64,000 bases of DNA from CAZWCX01 sp964632945 (GTDB lineage Bacteria > Planctomycetota > MHYJ01 > WSZJ01 > CAZWCX01), in contig CAZWCX010000027.1 of assembly GCA_964632945.1 (NCBI GenBank), positions 1 through 64,000 on the forward strand, read 5' to 3'. Positions 35,778 to 45,700 of the stretch are shown piece after piece. The notes beneath the pieces were generated by a model. It saw nothing but the letters and a program-made list of their open reading frames with translations, did not search any database and was not told where the DNA came from. Made by a program: the position numbers and the translations under genes. The number at the start of each line of letters is the position of its first letter. Within the stretch, counting starts at the first letter, position 1.

Positions 35778-35783
35778 TATCAT
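35778..35783 (+). promoter_or_regulatory. ada -10 box adjacent to the start codon
   Basis: TATCAT is followed by seven C residues and the ada ATG, so the mRNA is predicted to start at or next to the ATG; no good -35 box is seen, as expected for a promoter that needs an activator. Confidence 0.45.
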
Positions 35784-35790
35784 CCCCCCC

Positions 35791-36852
35791 ATGAGCGACC
35801 TGCCTTCCCCCCGACTCCTGTACCGGGCCCTGGTCCGGCGTGACCCGGCCTTCGAGGGCGTTTTCTTCGCCGCCGTGAAGACGACGGCGATCTTCTGCCG
35901 TCCGACCTGTCCGGCGCGGAAGCCGAAGGCGCGGAACGTGGAGTACTTCGCCCGCGCCGCGGACGCGTTGCGGGCGGGATACCGTCCGTGCGCACGATGC
36001 CGCCCGATGGCGCGCGCGGCGGGAACGCCGGACCTGGTGCGCCGGTTGCTCGAGGAGGTGGATCGCGCGCCCACGCGCACGGTCACGGAAGCCGCCCTGC
36101 GCGCCCTGGGCATCGATCCGTCGACCGCGCGCCGGCAGTTCCGGCGCACCTTCGGGATGACGTTTCATGCGTATCAACGGGCGCGCCGGATGGGTTCGGC
36201 GCACCACGACCTTCGCAATGGGGAGACCGTGATGCAAGCGCAGCTGGACCATGGGTACGAATCCGCAAGCGGCTTCTGGGACGCCTTCAAGCGCACGCTC
36301 GGCGCCCCCCCGACGCGGGCCGGCGCGGTGCGCTGTCTCTACGCGGAACGGATCGACACGCCGCTCGGCCCGATGCTCGCCCTCGCCGACGACGCCGGGC
36401 TGCACCTCCTGGAGTTCGTCGATCGCCGCGCGCTGGAGTCGGAACTCGCGGGTCTGCGTCGCGACCTCGGCTGCGCGATCACCCCGGGTCACCACGCCTT
36501 CCTGGCCGTGCTCGCAGCGGAACTGAAGGCGTACTTCGACGGGGCCGGGCGCGGATTCACCGTCCCGCCGGTGATTCGCGGCTCCGCGTTCGAAATGCAG
36601 GTCTGGGAGCGCCTGCGCACGATTCCGCCGGGCGAAACCCGCTCCTACGCGGAGATCGCGCAGGCCTGCGGACGCCCGCAAGCCGTGCGCGCCGTCGGAC
36701 GCGCCAACGGCCGCAATCGTCTCTGCCTGATCGTTCCCTGCCATCGCGTCATCCGCTCCGACGGCGCGCTCTGCGGGTACGGCGGCGGAGTCTGGCGGAA
36801 GCAATGGCTGCTCAACCACGAGCGCGCCGCCGCCCTGGCGAATGCGGATTGA
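35791..36852 (+). CDS. ada: Bifunctional Ada: methylphosphotriester regulator and O6-alkylguanine transferase
   Basis: 353 residues with the complete Ada layout: N-terminal zinc/methyl-acceptor domain with C36, C40, C67 and C70, an AraC-type helix-turn-helix (about 85-180), an RNase-H-like subdomain and the C-terminal methyltransferase with the active PCHRVI Cys317 and the following GYGGG loop. It repairs O6-methylguanine and methylphosphotriesters and, when methylated at the N-domain, activates its own regulon. It stands alone between two divergently unrelated genes. Confidence 0.95.
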   Translation: MSDLPSPRLLYRALVRRDPAFEGVFFAAVKTTAIFCRPTCPARKPKARNVEYFARAADALRAGYRPCARCRPMARAAGTPDLVRRLLEEVDRAPTRTVTEAALRALGIDPSTARRQFRRTFGMTFHAYQRARRMGSAHHDLRNGETVMQAQLDHGYESASGFWDAFKRTLGAPPTRAGAVRCLYAERIDTPLGPMLALADDAGLHLLEFVDRRALESELAGLRRDLGCAITPGHHAFLAVLAAELKAYFDGAGRGFTVPPVIRGSAFEMQVWERLRTIPPGETRSYAEIAQACGRPQAVRAVGRANGRNRLCLIVPCHRVIRSDGALCGYGGGVWRKQWLLNHERAAALANAD

Positions 36853-37036
36853 GCCGGACGAACGGCGCCTCTCGCGATCCCGGTCCCGGGGATGCGCGAA
36901 TCCGTACCGACGGCCCGAGCCGTGCCGGTCGCCGGGCGTCGGCCGGAAGCTTCCGGTCGATCGGCAGGAGTCTCGAACCCGTTGACATCCGGGCATCGGG
37001 CCGGTCATCGTACCGGCGACGAAGGAGAAGGCAGCC

Positions 37037-39502
37037 GTGCGGAAGCGAAAAGGCCGGGACGCGGCGTCGAAGGACGCGAAGACGCCGCGCGGGAAGGGTG
37101 CCCGTCGAAAGGACGGGCCCCCGGGAACCGCGCGCCCGGAGCGCAGGCCCCGACCCCGTTCGGCCGGAGATTCCCGGACCGATCGGACCGATCGCGCCGC
37201 TTCCGGTCGGGATTCCGGGCCCGGTCCGCGAGGGCAGGATCCTGCGGTCGCGGCGATCCCCTCTCTGTCTGCGGCGTTGCTCGATCCACAGGCTTCGGTC
37301 CGCCGGCAAGCCGCCGCGTCGCTGACGGCGGCGGTCGAGACCGCATGTGTTGCCGGCGAAGCCTCTTCCCGGAAGGGGGCGAAGCCCGGGGCGCTGCCCG
37401 ACGCACCGGCGCTCGCGGCGATTCCCCACCTCGTGGCGGCAGCCGCGGCCCCGGAACCGGAGGTGTGCGATGCGGTCGCATCGGCGCTGTCCCGGGTCCG
37501 CACGGGCTACGAAGACCTTCACCCCCTCCTCTTCCATCCGAACGCGGGGATCCGCCGGGCCGTCTTCGCCGCATTCCGGGAGGGGAATGCGCGCGTGTGG
37601 TCCTGGCCGGAAAAGACGCGCGCCGCGTTCCACACCCACCTCACGGCCTACATTGCCGGGCTGGCCGGCCAAGCGGGTCCCCAATCCCCCGCCGGGCGCG
37701 CCTTCGCCGCCCCGGCCCGTCGGGGCGAGCGCCATTGGCCGCTGCACGTCGCCGCGGCCGCCGGCGATGCGGACCTCGTGATTCTCCTGCTCGGATCCGG
37801 CTTCGACTCCTCCACGATGGACGGAACGGGAACCCTCCCCCTCATGTACCACCTGGAACGTACGGCCATCGATCCGGCGGTGGTCCGCGCTCTGGTGACG
37901 CCGGACCAATTGCGCCGCCGGGATCCGCGCGGCGACACGATGCTCCACCTCGCGGTGCGCGGCCGGCATTGGGATGCGGTCGCGCTCCTGGTCGAAGCCG
38001 GCGCGGACCGCGCGCAGCGGGATGCCGCGGGCCTCACCCCCGAAGAACTCGCCCGCGAGGCCGGGGCGCCGCCCGCAACGCGGGAGCGGCTGCGTCCGGA
38101 CGATCCGACGAAGGCGGGGCCTCGCTGGGGCGCCATGCTGATGAATTCCCTCGCGGTCCAGATGCCCCCGATCACGACCGCCGAGCTCGCCGCCGCGGTC
38201 GAGCGACAGCGCGAGTTCGCGACCAGGGGCGGCGACTCGAGGGCGTGGGCCCCGGCGCGGTGCGAAGGCGGGCTTCACCTCGCCTCCCTCCCGGGCCCCG
38301 GCCCACGCCCGGCGACGCTGGCGTACACGAACTTCGCCGGAGCCGATCTGCGACGACTCTCCCTCCCCTGGGCGGACTTGACGGGTTCCTCGGCCCGCGG
38401 ACAGGACCTCTCCGGCGCCTGCCTCTCTCACGGGATGCTGATCGACGCCGACTTCACGGCCGCCTCCCTCCGCGGGGCCCGTCTTTCCCATGCCGATCTC
38501 TCCCGCGCCCGGCTCGTGGGATGCGACCTGCGAGAGGCGGATCTGACCGGCGCCGACCTCGAGCGCGCCGACCTGACGCGCGCCGATCTCCGCGGGGCGC
38601 GACGCGAGGGCGCTCGGCTCGACGGTGCGCGTCTCGACGGGGCCGTCCTGGAAGGAGATCCCGGGGCGCCGCGACCCGCACCTCCCCCGGCGCCGCCCGC
38701 CCCGATCGACCCGCCCGGCGCACCCGCGGAAGCCGCCCTGCACCTCCTGTGCGGAGCCGTCGCAGGCGAAGACCTGCTGCCGCTTGCGCCCCTCCTGCTG
38801 CGCCTGCTCGCCGTCCCGGAGGCCGCCGACCGGGCCGCAGCCGCCCTGGCCGCGCTGGGCCTGCAGGCGCCTCGGGCACGCGCCACCCTGCTCGAGCGGG
38901 TGCGCGAGCCGTCGCCCGCCCCACCCGACCTCGTCGACCGTGTCCTGACCTGGCTGAAGGCGCGCACCCTCCGGCTTCCGAACCTGTGCTGGCGGTGGGG
39001 CGGAGGAGACCATTCCGTGCAGCTGGCGGGAGATCGGCTGATCTGGCAGGTCGCCGAAGCACGGATCGAACAGCCGGTCGCGGACCTGGCGGCCCAGGGC
39101 CCGCCCGACGTCGGCGCCCCCGCCGCGATCCGGCTCGGGCTCGCGCAGTTCGTCCGCGCGCCGGTGTCCTCGGCGCTGGCGCGCGAGCGTTGGCTGGAGG
39201 CGCTCCCGGTCGGTCGGCCGGCGCGAACGGGAAGCGGGTGCGGGACGTGCGGCGGGCTGGGGGAGACGGAGCAGGCCGATGGCCGCGAGGGAGAAGCGCT
39301 GTCGGGCTCGACCGATCGACTCCGGACTCTGGCCCGACGTGGATCCCGGCAGGAGCTCCGGGTCTGCCCGGCGTGCGCGGCCTTGTTCCATTGGGAAAAC
39401 GACTACGAGTTCATGGGCTGGGACGACTATTCCCTGCGCCGGATCGGCACGGAGGAGGCCCGTCGCCTCGTCGAATCCGACGAGTGGAGCTTCGGCACCT
39501 GA
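37037..39502 (+). CDS. Composite solenoid protein: HEAT, ankyrin and pentapeptide repeats with a zinc ribbon
   Basis: 821 residues from a GTG preceded by AAGGAG; TTGACA stands at 36982-36987, though I see no good -10 box. A Lys/Arg/Pro-rich N-terminus (1-68) is followed by HEAT-like repeats (about 70-190), ankyrin repeats (about 235-350, with WPLHVAAAAGDADLVILLL and TMLHLAVRGRHWDAVALLVEAGAD), pentapeptide repeats (about 428-541, ADLxxADLxxA pattern), further HEAT-like helices (about 550-640), and a C-terminal part with CGTC (about 733) and CPAC (about 776) that can form a zinc ribbon. There is no signal peptide or enzyme motif. All modules are protein-binding scaffolds, so a cytoplasmic adaptor is the best guess. 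Confidence 0.7.
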   Translation: MRKRKGRDAASKDAKTPRGKGARRKDGPPGTARPERRPRPRSAGDSRTDRTDRAASGRDSGPGPRGQDPAVAAIPSLSAALLDPQASVRRQAAASLTAAVETACVAGEASSRKGAKPGALPDAPALAAIPHLVAAAAAPEPEVCDAVASALSRVRTGYEDLHPLLFHPNAGIRRAVFAAFREGNARVWSWPEKTRAAFHTHLTAYIAGLAGQAGPQSPAGRAFAAPARRGERHWPLHVAAAAGDADLVILLLGSGFDSSTMDGTGTLPLMYHLERTAIDPAVVRALVTPDQLRRRDPRGDTMLHLAVRGRHWDAVALLVEAGADRAQRDAAGLTPEELAREAGAPPATRERLRPDDPTKAGPRWGAMLMNSLAVQMPPITTAELAAAVERQREFATRGGDSRAWAPARCEGGLHLASLPGPGPRPATLAYTNFAGADLRRLSLPWADLTGSSARGQDLSGACLSHGMLIDADFTAASLRGARLSHADLSRARLVGCDLREADLTGADLERADLTRADLRGARREGARLDGARLDGAVLEGDPGAPRPAPPPAPPAPIDPPGAPAEAALHLLCGAVAGEDLLPLAPLLLRLLAVPEAADRAAAALAALGLQAPRARATLLERVREPSPAPPDLVDRVLTWLKARTLRLPNLCWRWGGGDHSVQLAGDRLIWQVAEARIEQPVADLAAQGPPDVGAPAAIRLGLAQFVRAPVSSALARERWLEALPVGRPARTGSGCGTCGGLGETEQADGREGEALSGSTDRLRTLARRGSRQELRVCPACAALFHWENDYEFMGWDDYSLRRIGTEEARRLVESDEWSFGT

Positions 39503-39851
39503 CCCGCCTCCGGAGTCCCCGACGATCCCACCGGCCGAACGCAGGCTTGCCGCCCACGGCGGGCGGCGATGCGGGCAGGCGGCCCGTCGCGCGTGCGTCG
39601 TTCTCTCCGTCCGGGAGTGGGCGTTCCGGCTCCCGTCGCGCCTCTCTCTGCGCGGGGCCCGCAGCGAACTCGACTCCGCGCGCCCGTTCACGCGCCGGCG
39701 GCGAACCCGAAGCACGGTCGTCGTTGCGACCGCGCCGCTCCGTCCGGTCCGGCTTGCCCGGGGGCACGGACGCAAGCTCGGACGACCGCTGGGCGAGGTC
39801 CGCCAGGGAGTGGGGGCGGTGGGGGCGGCCCGCATCCCACTCCACCTGGCC

Positions 39852-39895
39852 CGGATTCTTCGCGAAGCCGCGTCAGCGGCTTCGTGAAGGATTCG
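39852..39895. repeat. REP-like palindrome, copy 2
   Basis: 20-base arms (39852-39871 and 39876-39895) pair at 17 of 20 positions around the loop GTCA, with the same CGAAGCCGC/GCGGCTTCG core as copies 1 and 3. Confidence 0.75.
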
Positions 39896-39940
39896 CCTGC
39901 GGGCTCCTGCCTGCATCAGCCGCCAGAACCGCGGGGCGAC

Positions 39941-39969
39941 CGGCGTGCGACACACGGTGTCGCACGCTG
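39941..39969. repeat. Near-perfect inverted repeat
   Basis: CGGCGTGCGACAC pairs with GTGTCGCACGCTG around the loop ACG (13 pairs, one G-U). It is unrelated in sequence to the flanking REP-like copies. There is no T-run, so it could be a protein-binding site or a rho-independent-like barrier. Confidence 0.6.
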
Positions 39970-40014
39970 GGTGAGGCCGTCCTGCTCCGGACGACCTTCA
40001 TGGCCGGCTGGAGC

Positions 40015-40055
40015 CGGATGGTTCGCGAACCGCGAAGCGGTTCGCGATTCATCCG
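40015..40055. repeat. REP-like palindrome, copy 3
   Basis: 19-base arms (40015-40033 and 40037-40055) pair at 17 of 19 positions around GAA; the core is CGAACCGC/GCGGTTCG, a compensated variant of copies 1 and 2 (G-C replaced by C-G on both arms). As with copy 1, it lies downstream of a minus-strand gene, with AGCCCGGAT at its start in that direction. Confidence 0.75.
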
Positions 40056-40069
40056 GGCTGCGACGGGCC

Positions 40070-40099
40070 GGGGCGGGTCGGAGGGAACCAACCCGCCCC
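40070..40099 (-). terminator. Possible stem-loop terminator after the DUF4397 gene
   Basis: GGGGCGGGT (40070-40078) and ACCCGCCCC (40091-40099) form a 9-bp GC stem with a 12-base loop, about 28 bases past the minus-strand stop codon. No T-run follows. Confidence 0.35.
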
Positions 40100-40126
40100 A
40101 GGGCGCGATTTCGACCATGCCACGAA

Positions 40127-41461
40127 CTACCGCCCGGCAGCGCCAACCTCGGCGAGCGGGACGGAATGTTCCCCAACCCGATGGACCGCGCCGGACGCGA
40201 CCGGTTTCAGCGGGATCTGGATCTCGTTGAGCAATGCCGCGGGATCCTTCCCCGTCGGGTTTTCATACATCAGATGACGCGCGGGTCCGGACGCCTCCCA
40301 GACGGATTGCTCCGAGAGCCAGTCTTCCAGGATGGCGACTCCGCGCTCGCGCGTGTCCATGTTGTAGGGTCCCTTCAAGGCAACGCTCGCTACCGTGACC
40401 GGCTCGAGATCCTCGACCCACACCATCAGCCCTCGACCCGTGCGACCGCGGTCCGGTCCGGGGTAAAGGAAACCCACGCGAACCCGATCACGATCGGCGT
40501 CCGTGTAGTCCACCACCACCGGACGGGTCATGGGAAAACCGTTGAGTCGAATGTGCAGGTACAGGGGCCAGAAGGCGCGAACCGCCGCGCCGTCATCCGC
40601 GTGCTCCATCCGGAAGGCAACGCGCGATGCCGGGTACCGCTTGACCACGATCTTGTCGATCGCCCCGATCTCGGACCAGCCGTCCGGCAGCCCTGCGGCC
40701 CTGGAGCGCCGTTCTCCCTTGCGGGCTGGATCGCGACCCGACTTTTTCCCGTCCTTGCGGGAACGGGCGGACTGCGCCGGGCTGGACAGGTCGGTCGCAA
40801 ACACCTGCTCCGCGAAGGCGGCCAACCGGAACGCCGGCTCGCCGCCAACGCGGCCGATCGCGAAGACCGTCGTCGAGCGCCCTGCCTTCAGGGCGAGATC
40901 GAGCGGCCCGTACACGCGGTCGTCGGTCCCCGCCACCCGGATCTCCACCGGAAAGGTGCCGTCGGAGAGTTCGATCACGTCGGTCGCCTTCCCATAGGCG
41001 AGCGCCTGGATCGCCGGTTTTCCGCCCAACCAGACATCGACGGCGGGCGCACCCGGAGCAGCGTGAATGACGCGCAAGCGGGCTTGATCGGCTCGCGGGG
41101 CGCCGTCCTCCAGCGTGAGCAGCGACAGCCCCGGTTCCCCGCCTCCCGCCAACCCGATGGCCGCCACCGTCGTCAGGCTGCCGGGCGCGAACTCCAATGT
41201 CGCCGGGCCGGCGACCGGCTTCGTGCTGCCCGTGGGCGCGATCGCCACCGACACCTTCCCGGCCGGCACGTCGAGATATCCGCTCGACTTCCCGAAGGTC
41301 AGTTCCTTCCCAGCGACCCGACCGTCCACCCACACGTCGACGGCCGGCGCATCCGGCGAGGCATGAATGATCCGGAGCCGGGCAGTCTGATCCGCCCCGA
41401 TCGAGCCGGCTGCCAGGAGTGCTGCCGCCAGCGTGAATCCTGCAATGCCGAGATGTCTCAT
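40127..41461 (-). CDS. Secreted protein: two DUF4397 domains fused to a SOUL/GyrI-like domain
   Basis: 444 residues from the ATG at 41461 (AGGAGG upstream). After a signal peptide (LAAALLAAGSIGA) come two DUF4397 repeats (about 28-130 and 130-230), each opening with ARLR[IV]IHA[SA]P.APAVDVW. A Lys/Arg-rich linker (about 240-262) leads to a C-terminal domain (about 265-430) with WSEIGAIDKIVVKRYPASRVAFR, typical of the SOUL heme-binding/GyrI-like fold. DUF4397 domains occur on surface proteins; SOUL-like folds bind heme or small ligands. The fusion suggests a cell-surface ligand-binding protein. No heme-ligand residue can be named with certainty. Confidence 0.72.
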   Translation of the reverse strand: MRHLGIAGFTLAAALLAAGSIGADQTARLRIIHASPDAPAVDVWVDGRVAGKELTFGKSSGYLDVPAGKVSVAIAPTGSTKPVAGPATLEFAPGSLTTVAAIGLAGGGEPGLSLLTLEDGAPRADQARLRVIHAAPGAPAVDVWLGGKPAIQALAYGKATDVIELSDGTFPVEIRVAGTDDRVYGPLDLALKAGRSTTVFAIGRVGGEPAFRLAAFAEQVFATDLSSPAQSARSRKDGKKSGRDPARKGERRSRAAGLPDGWSEIGAIDKIVVKRYPASRVAFRMEHADDGAAVRAFWPLYLHIRLNGFPMTRPVVVDYTDADRDRVRVGFLYPGPDRGRTGRGLMVWVEDLEPVTVASVALKGPYNMDTRERGVAILEDWLSEQSVWEASGPARHLMYENPTGKDPAALLNEIQIPLKPVASGAVHRVGEHSVPLAEVGAAGR

Positions 41462-41580
41462 GTTCAACCTCCTGAATGGACGGGGGCGGCCGGGCGCCCT
41501 TTCCATGGGGGCCGTGATCGGACCTGCGCCGCCCCCCCCCGGAAAACTCGGCCGCCGACCGGGCGGTCGAGACTTCCCTC

Positions 41581-41621
41581 ATCGTAGAGGAAAAAGACGA
41601 TCACACGAACCTCCGATCGTC
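41581..41621 (-). promoter_or_regulatory. Candidate promoter and operator of the DUF4397-SOUL gene
   Basis: Minus strand: TTCGTG (41609-41604), 17 bases, TACGAT (41586-41581). A perfect 7-bp inverted repeat GACGATC...GATCGTC (41596-41602, 41615-41621) covers the -35 box. The rest of the 414-base gap 41462-41875 holds nothing else I can support. Confidence 0.35.
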
Positions 41622-41875
41622 TCCTTCGCCCCCCTCTGTCCGAGCGCGCGAAAACGGAGCGGAATGGCGAATCCATGGACACGGAGGCCGTCGTGGCGGG
41701 TCCGAGGCGTTGTGTCCCCCTCGATCGGGGAAACGGAGTTCGCTGGCGGACGACGATGCGCGCAGGTTCCGGAGGAAAACTCCAACGGAAGCGAGCGCCC
41801 TGGCTCTGCAAGCGGACGGAACGCGCGGCGGGCCCTGGACGTGGGTTGCAGCCCCCCGCGCGCCCCGCGGGGAGT

Positions 41876-42580
41876 TCAGCCCCTCCGCGACGCGGCCTCC
41901 CGGTCCCAATCCTCCACCGCCTGCGCCGGGATCCCGATGTCGACCACGACCACCTCCCCCGCGTGCTCGGGACCGCGGCCGCGGTGGAAGCCCTGCTTCG
42001 CGAATGCGAGCGCGGCGGTGCGCCGCGCCCGAATCGCGTCCCCGAGCGGTTCGCCGGAGTCGGCGTCGAGGCCGCTGGGGACATCCACGGACAGGACGGG
42101 CAGGCGGGCGGCATTCACCGCACGGATCACCTCGAGATCGGGTCCCGCCACCGGCCGGTCGAGGCCGGTGCCGAAGAGGGCGTCCACGAACAGGCCGCAC
42201 CCGGCGGTGAGCGTCGCCAGCGCGGCGGAGTCTCCGGGCGACAGGTCGAGGATCGGCAAGCGGAGCCGGCGCGCGATCTCGAGATTGGTGAAGGCCGCGC
42301 CGCCGGGGCGGACCGCGGCGGCCCCGCCGGCGACGAAAATCCGGATCGGCGCGGCGTGGTTCGCCAGGTGGCGCGCAATCACGAAGCCGTCGCCCCCGTT
42401 GTTGCCGCGTCCGCACAGGATGTTCACGCCGCGGGAGGCGCCGCCGCCGAGCATCTCCGCGGCGACCCGGGCGGTGCCGGCGCCGGCGTTCTCCATGAGG
42501 CAGATCTCGGGGATGCCGTAGTGGACGATCGCCCGGCGATCGAGCCACGTCATCTCCGCGCGGGATACGATCCGACCCAT
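41876..42580 (-). CDS. nnrE: NAD(P)H-hydrate epimerase (YjeF N-terminal domain)
   Basis: 234 residues; GGAGG precedes the ATG. Motifs of the epimerase: LMENAGAGTARV, CGRGNNGGDGFVIARHL, VDALFGTGLDRP and SVDVPSGLDADSG. It repairs hydrated NADH/NADPH by interconverting R and S epimers. The usual C-terminal dehydratase (NnrD) domain is absent, so the partner must be encoded elsewhere or be missing. It lies 120 bases past dnaE on the same strand. Confidence 0.92.
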   Translation of the reverse strand: MGRIVSRAEMTWLDRRAIVHYGIPEICLMENAGAGTARVAAEMLGGGASRGVNILCGRGNNGGDGFVIARHLANHAAPIRIFVAGGAAAVRPGGAAFTNLEIARRLRLPILDLSPGDSAALATLTAGCGLFVDALFGTGLDRPVAGPDLEVIRAVNAARLPVLSVDVPSGLDADSGEPLGDAIRARRTAALAFAKQGFHRGRGPEHAGEVVVVDIGIPAQAVEDWDREAASRRG

Positions 42581-42700
42581 CGCACTCGCCTCCCGGACCG
42601 GGGCTCCCCTGGAGACGCCCGACTCCGCTCTCCGCCCACGTCCGGCGAGCCCGCGACGGGATCTCCGCTTTGCGGGCCGGCGGACCCGGCGGCGCGCGGC

Positions 42701-45700
42701 CTATTCGCCCCCGCCGCTGCCCGCCCCCACCGGGCGTTTCTTCTCCCAGGGACGATCCGCGAACTTCGACGGCTGCGGACCTTTGCGCTTGAGCGAGACC
42801 CGGCCGGGCCCGATCAAGCCGTCGATCGCCGCCACGAATGCGTCGGAGGGCGCCACGGAAAGCGTCTGGCCGACTTTCATCTGCACGCGCACCTGCTCCG
42901 CGGTCTCGATTTCCACGAAGACCGGGCAGGAGCCGGGGTGTTGGGTGAAAATCTCCTTGAGCGCGGCCAGCCGTTCGTCGTCCAGCCCCGCGGCCTGGAG
43001 GCGCACGAGGACCGAGGCCGAGAGCGTCTCGCGGGCGCGCGCGAGCGGGATCACGTCGACCAGCTTGAACGAGGGATCCTCCCGGCGGAAGTCGAACCGA
43101 CCTTTGAAAAAGGCGATCGCGTCCTCCTGGATCTGGTCGCGCGCCCCGTCGGCGTCTCCCGGGAAAACCACCGCCTCGACGGCGCCGTCGAGGTCGACGA
43201 GCTTGAACTTGTGCCACTTCTGGCCCGCGGACTTGCCGCTCTGGAGGACGCGTGCCTGCAATCCGGAGACCATTCCGCCGATCACGTGTTCGAGGTTCTC
43301 CTGGGAGCGGTCGGCCCCACGGGTGCTGATGGTCGAGAACTCGCGCAGCAAGGCGGCATGTTTCGCCAGCGGGTGGCCGGAGACGTAGAAGCCGAGCGCC
43401 GCCTTCTCGAAGGCGAGCTTCTCGGACTCTTCCCACTCCGGAACGTCGGGCAGTTCCGGCCAGGTCGACGGCGAGAACGCGTCCGCGGCGCCGCCGCCGA
43501 AGATCGAAAGCTGACCGCTCCGGCGGTCCGCCTGCCGCTGCGCGGCGACCTTGATCGCCCCGTCGAGCGCGACGAAGACCCGCGCGCGATTCGGCGCAAG
43601 CGAATCGAAGGCCCCGCACTTGATCAGCGCCTCGAGCACGGCCCGGTTGCAGTGGGTGTGGTCGACCGTCTCGCAGAACTGGTAGATCGAGCGGAACCCG
43701 CCGGGAAGCCCGGAACGCGCCGCGCGGATCGCCTCCACCGCCTTGTCCCCCACCCCCTTGACCGCGCCCAATCCGAAGCGGATCGCCCCATCGACCACGG
43801 CGAAGTCGCGCTCGCTCTGGTTCACGTCGGGCGGCAGCACGGCGATCTTCAGCCGACGGCACTCGTCGATGTACTCGACGATCTTGTCCGTGTTCCCCAT
43901 TTCGCACGACATCACCGCGGCCATCGTCTCGGTGGGGAAGTTCGCCTTCAGGTACGCGGTCTGCCAGGTCACCCAGGCGTACGCGGTCGAGTGCGACTTG
44001 TTGAAACCGTACCCGGCGAAGAATTCCATCAGTTCGAAGATCTTCGCCGCGGCCTCGCGCGCGACCCCGTTCTTTTCGGCTCCGGAGATGAACTGGTCCT
44101 TGTACTTGGCGATGATCTCCGGCTTCTTCTTTCCCATCGCCTTGCGCAGCGCGTCGGCTTCGGCCAGGGAGAAGCCGCCCATGCGGTTGGCGATCCGCAT
44201 GACCTGCTCCTGGTACAGGATGACGCCGTTGGTCTCCTGCAGGATCGGGTCGATGAGCGGGTGCATGCTCGCGATTTTCTCCACGCCGTGCTTGCAGCGC
44301 ACGTACGTGTCCACCATGCCGCTCTTGAGCGGGCCGGGGCGAAACAGCGCCAGGATCGCGATCAGGTCCTCGAACCGGTCCGGCTTCATCTTCTGGAGCA
44401 GGTCGCGCATGCCGCCGGATTCGAGCTGGAACACGGCCGTCGACTCGCCGCGCGCCAGCATCTGGTACGTCTTCACGTCGTCGAGCGGGATTTTCGCCAG
44501 GTCGACGGTCTCGCCGCGCACCGACCGGATCATGTCGACCGCCCGCTCCAGGATGGTCAGGGTCTGGAGCCCCAGGAAGTCCATCTTGAGCAGGCCGATC
44601 TTGGTCAGGTCCTCCATGTCCCACTGCGTCGTCACTTCTTCCTTGTTCAGGTAGAGCGGGACGTAGTTGCGCAAGCGCGCATCCGAGATCACCACCCCGG
44701 CGGCGTGCGTGGAGGCGTGGCGGGAGTTTCCCTCCAGGCGCTTCGAGATGTCGAAGAGCCGCTTCACCTGAGGGTCGTTTTCGTACAACTCCTTGAGCTC
44801 GGGCTCCTGCTGGATCGCCTCCGGGAGCGTGATGCCGAGGACGGCGGGGATCTTCTTCGCCAGCTTGTCGACGTCGCCGAGGGGCACGCCGAGCACCCGG
44901 CCGACGTCCCGCACCACCCCGCGCGCCGCCAGCGTGCCGTAGGTGATGATCTGGCAGACGTTGTCGCGGCCGTATTTCTCCCGCACGTATTCGATCACGC
45001 GCGGGCGCTTCTCCTGGCAGAAGTCCACGTCGATATCCGGCATCTCGATGCGGCCGGGGTTGAGGAAGCGCTCGAACAGCAGGTCGTACTTGAGCGGATC
45101 GACGTCGGTGATGGCGAGCGCGTAGGCGACGATGCTGCCGGCCGCGGAGCCGCGCCCCGGGCCGACCGGAATCCCGTGCTCCCGCGCGTAGCGGATGAAG
45201 TCCCAGACGATGAGGAAGTAGCCGGCGAATCCGGCCTTCTCGATGGTCGCCAGCTCATGCTCCACACGCTCGCGCAGCGAGCCGTCGATCTTCCCGTACC
45301 GCCGCTCGAGGCCCTGCTCGACCAGTTCGCGCACGTACTCCATCTGCGTGCGGCCGGGCGGCGTCTCGAAGACCGGGACGTGCTGTCCGCCGAAATCGAG
45401 CTTGAGGTTGCAGCGATCGGCGATGGCGAGGGTGTTGGCGACCGCGTCCGGAATCTCATGGAAGACCGCGCGCATCTCCTGCGGAGTCTTCAGGTAGAAC
45501 TGGTCGGTCGCATAGCGGAGGCGGTTCTCGTCGGACTGGAGCGAGCCGGTGCCGAGGCAGACGAGCACGTCGTGGGCGGCCGCGTCTTCCTTGTGGATGT
45601 AGTGGACGTCGTTGGTGCCCACCACCGGGAGGTCCATGTCGCGGGCGATCCGCAACGCCTCGCGATAGGTCTCCCGTTGTTCCTGGAAGCCGTGATCCTG

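Larger units (their letters stand above)
39503..40126. other. Repeat-rich intergenic region without a supported gene
   Basis: 624 bases between a plus-strand and a minus-strand gene that converge. It holds two REP-like palindromes (39852-39895, 40015-40055), a near-perfect hairpin (39941-39969) and a stem-loop (40070-40099). The first 350 bases show no repeat or promoter I can support, and the open frames lack ribosome-binding sites and coding bias. Confidence 0.6.
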
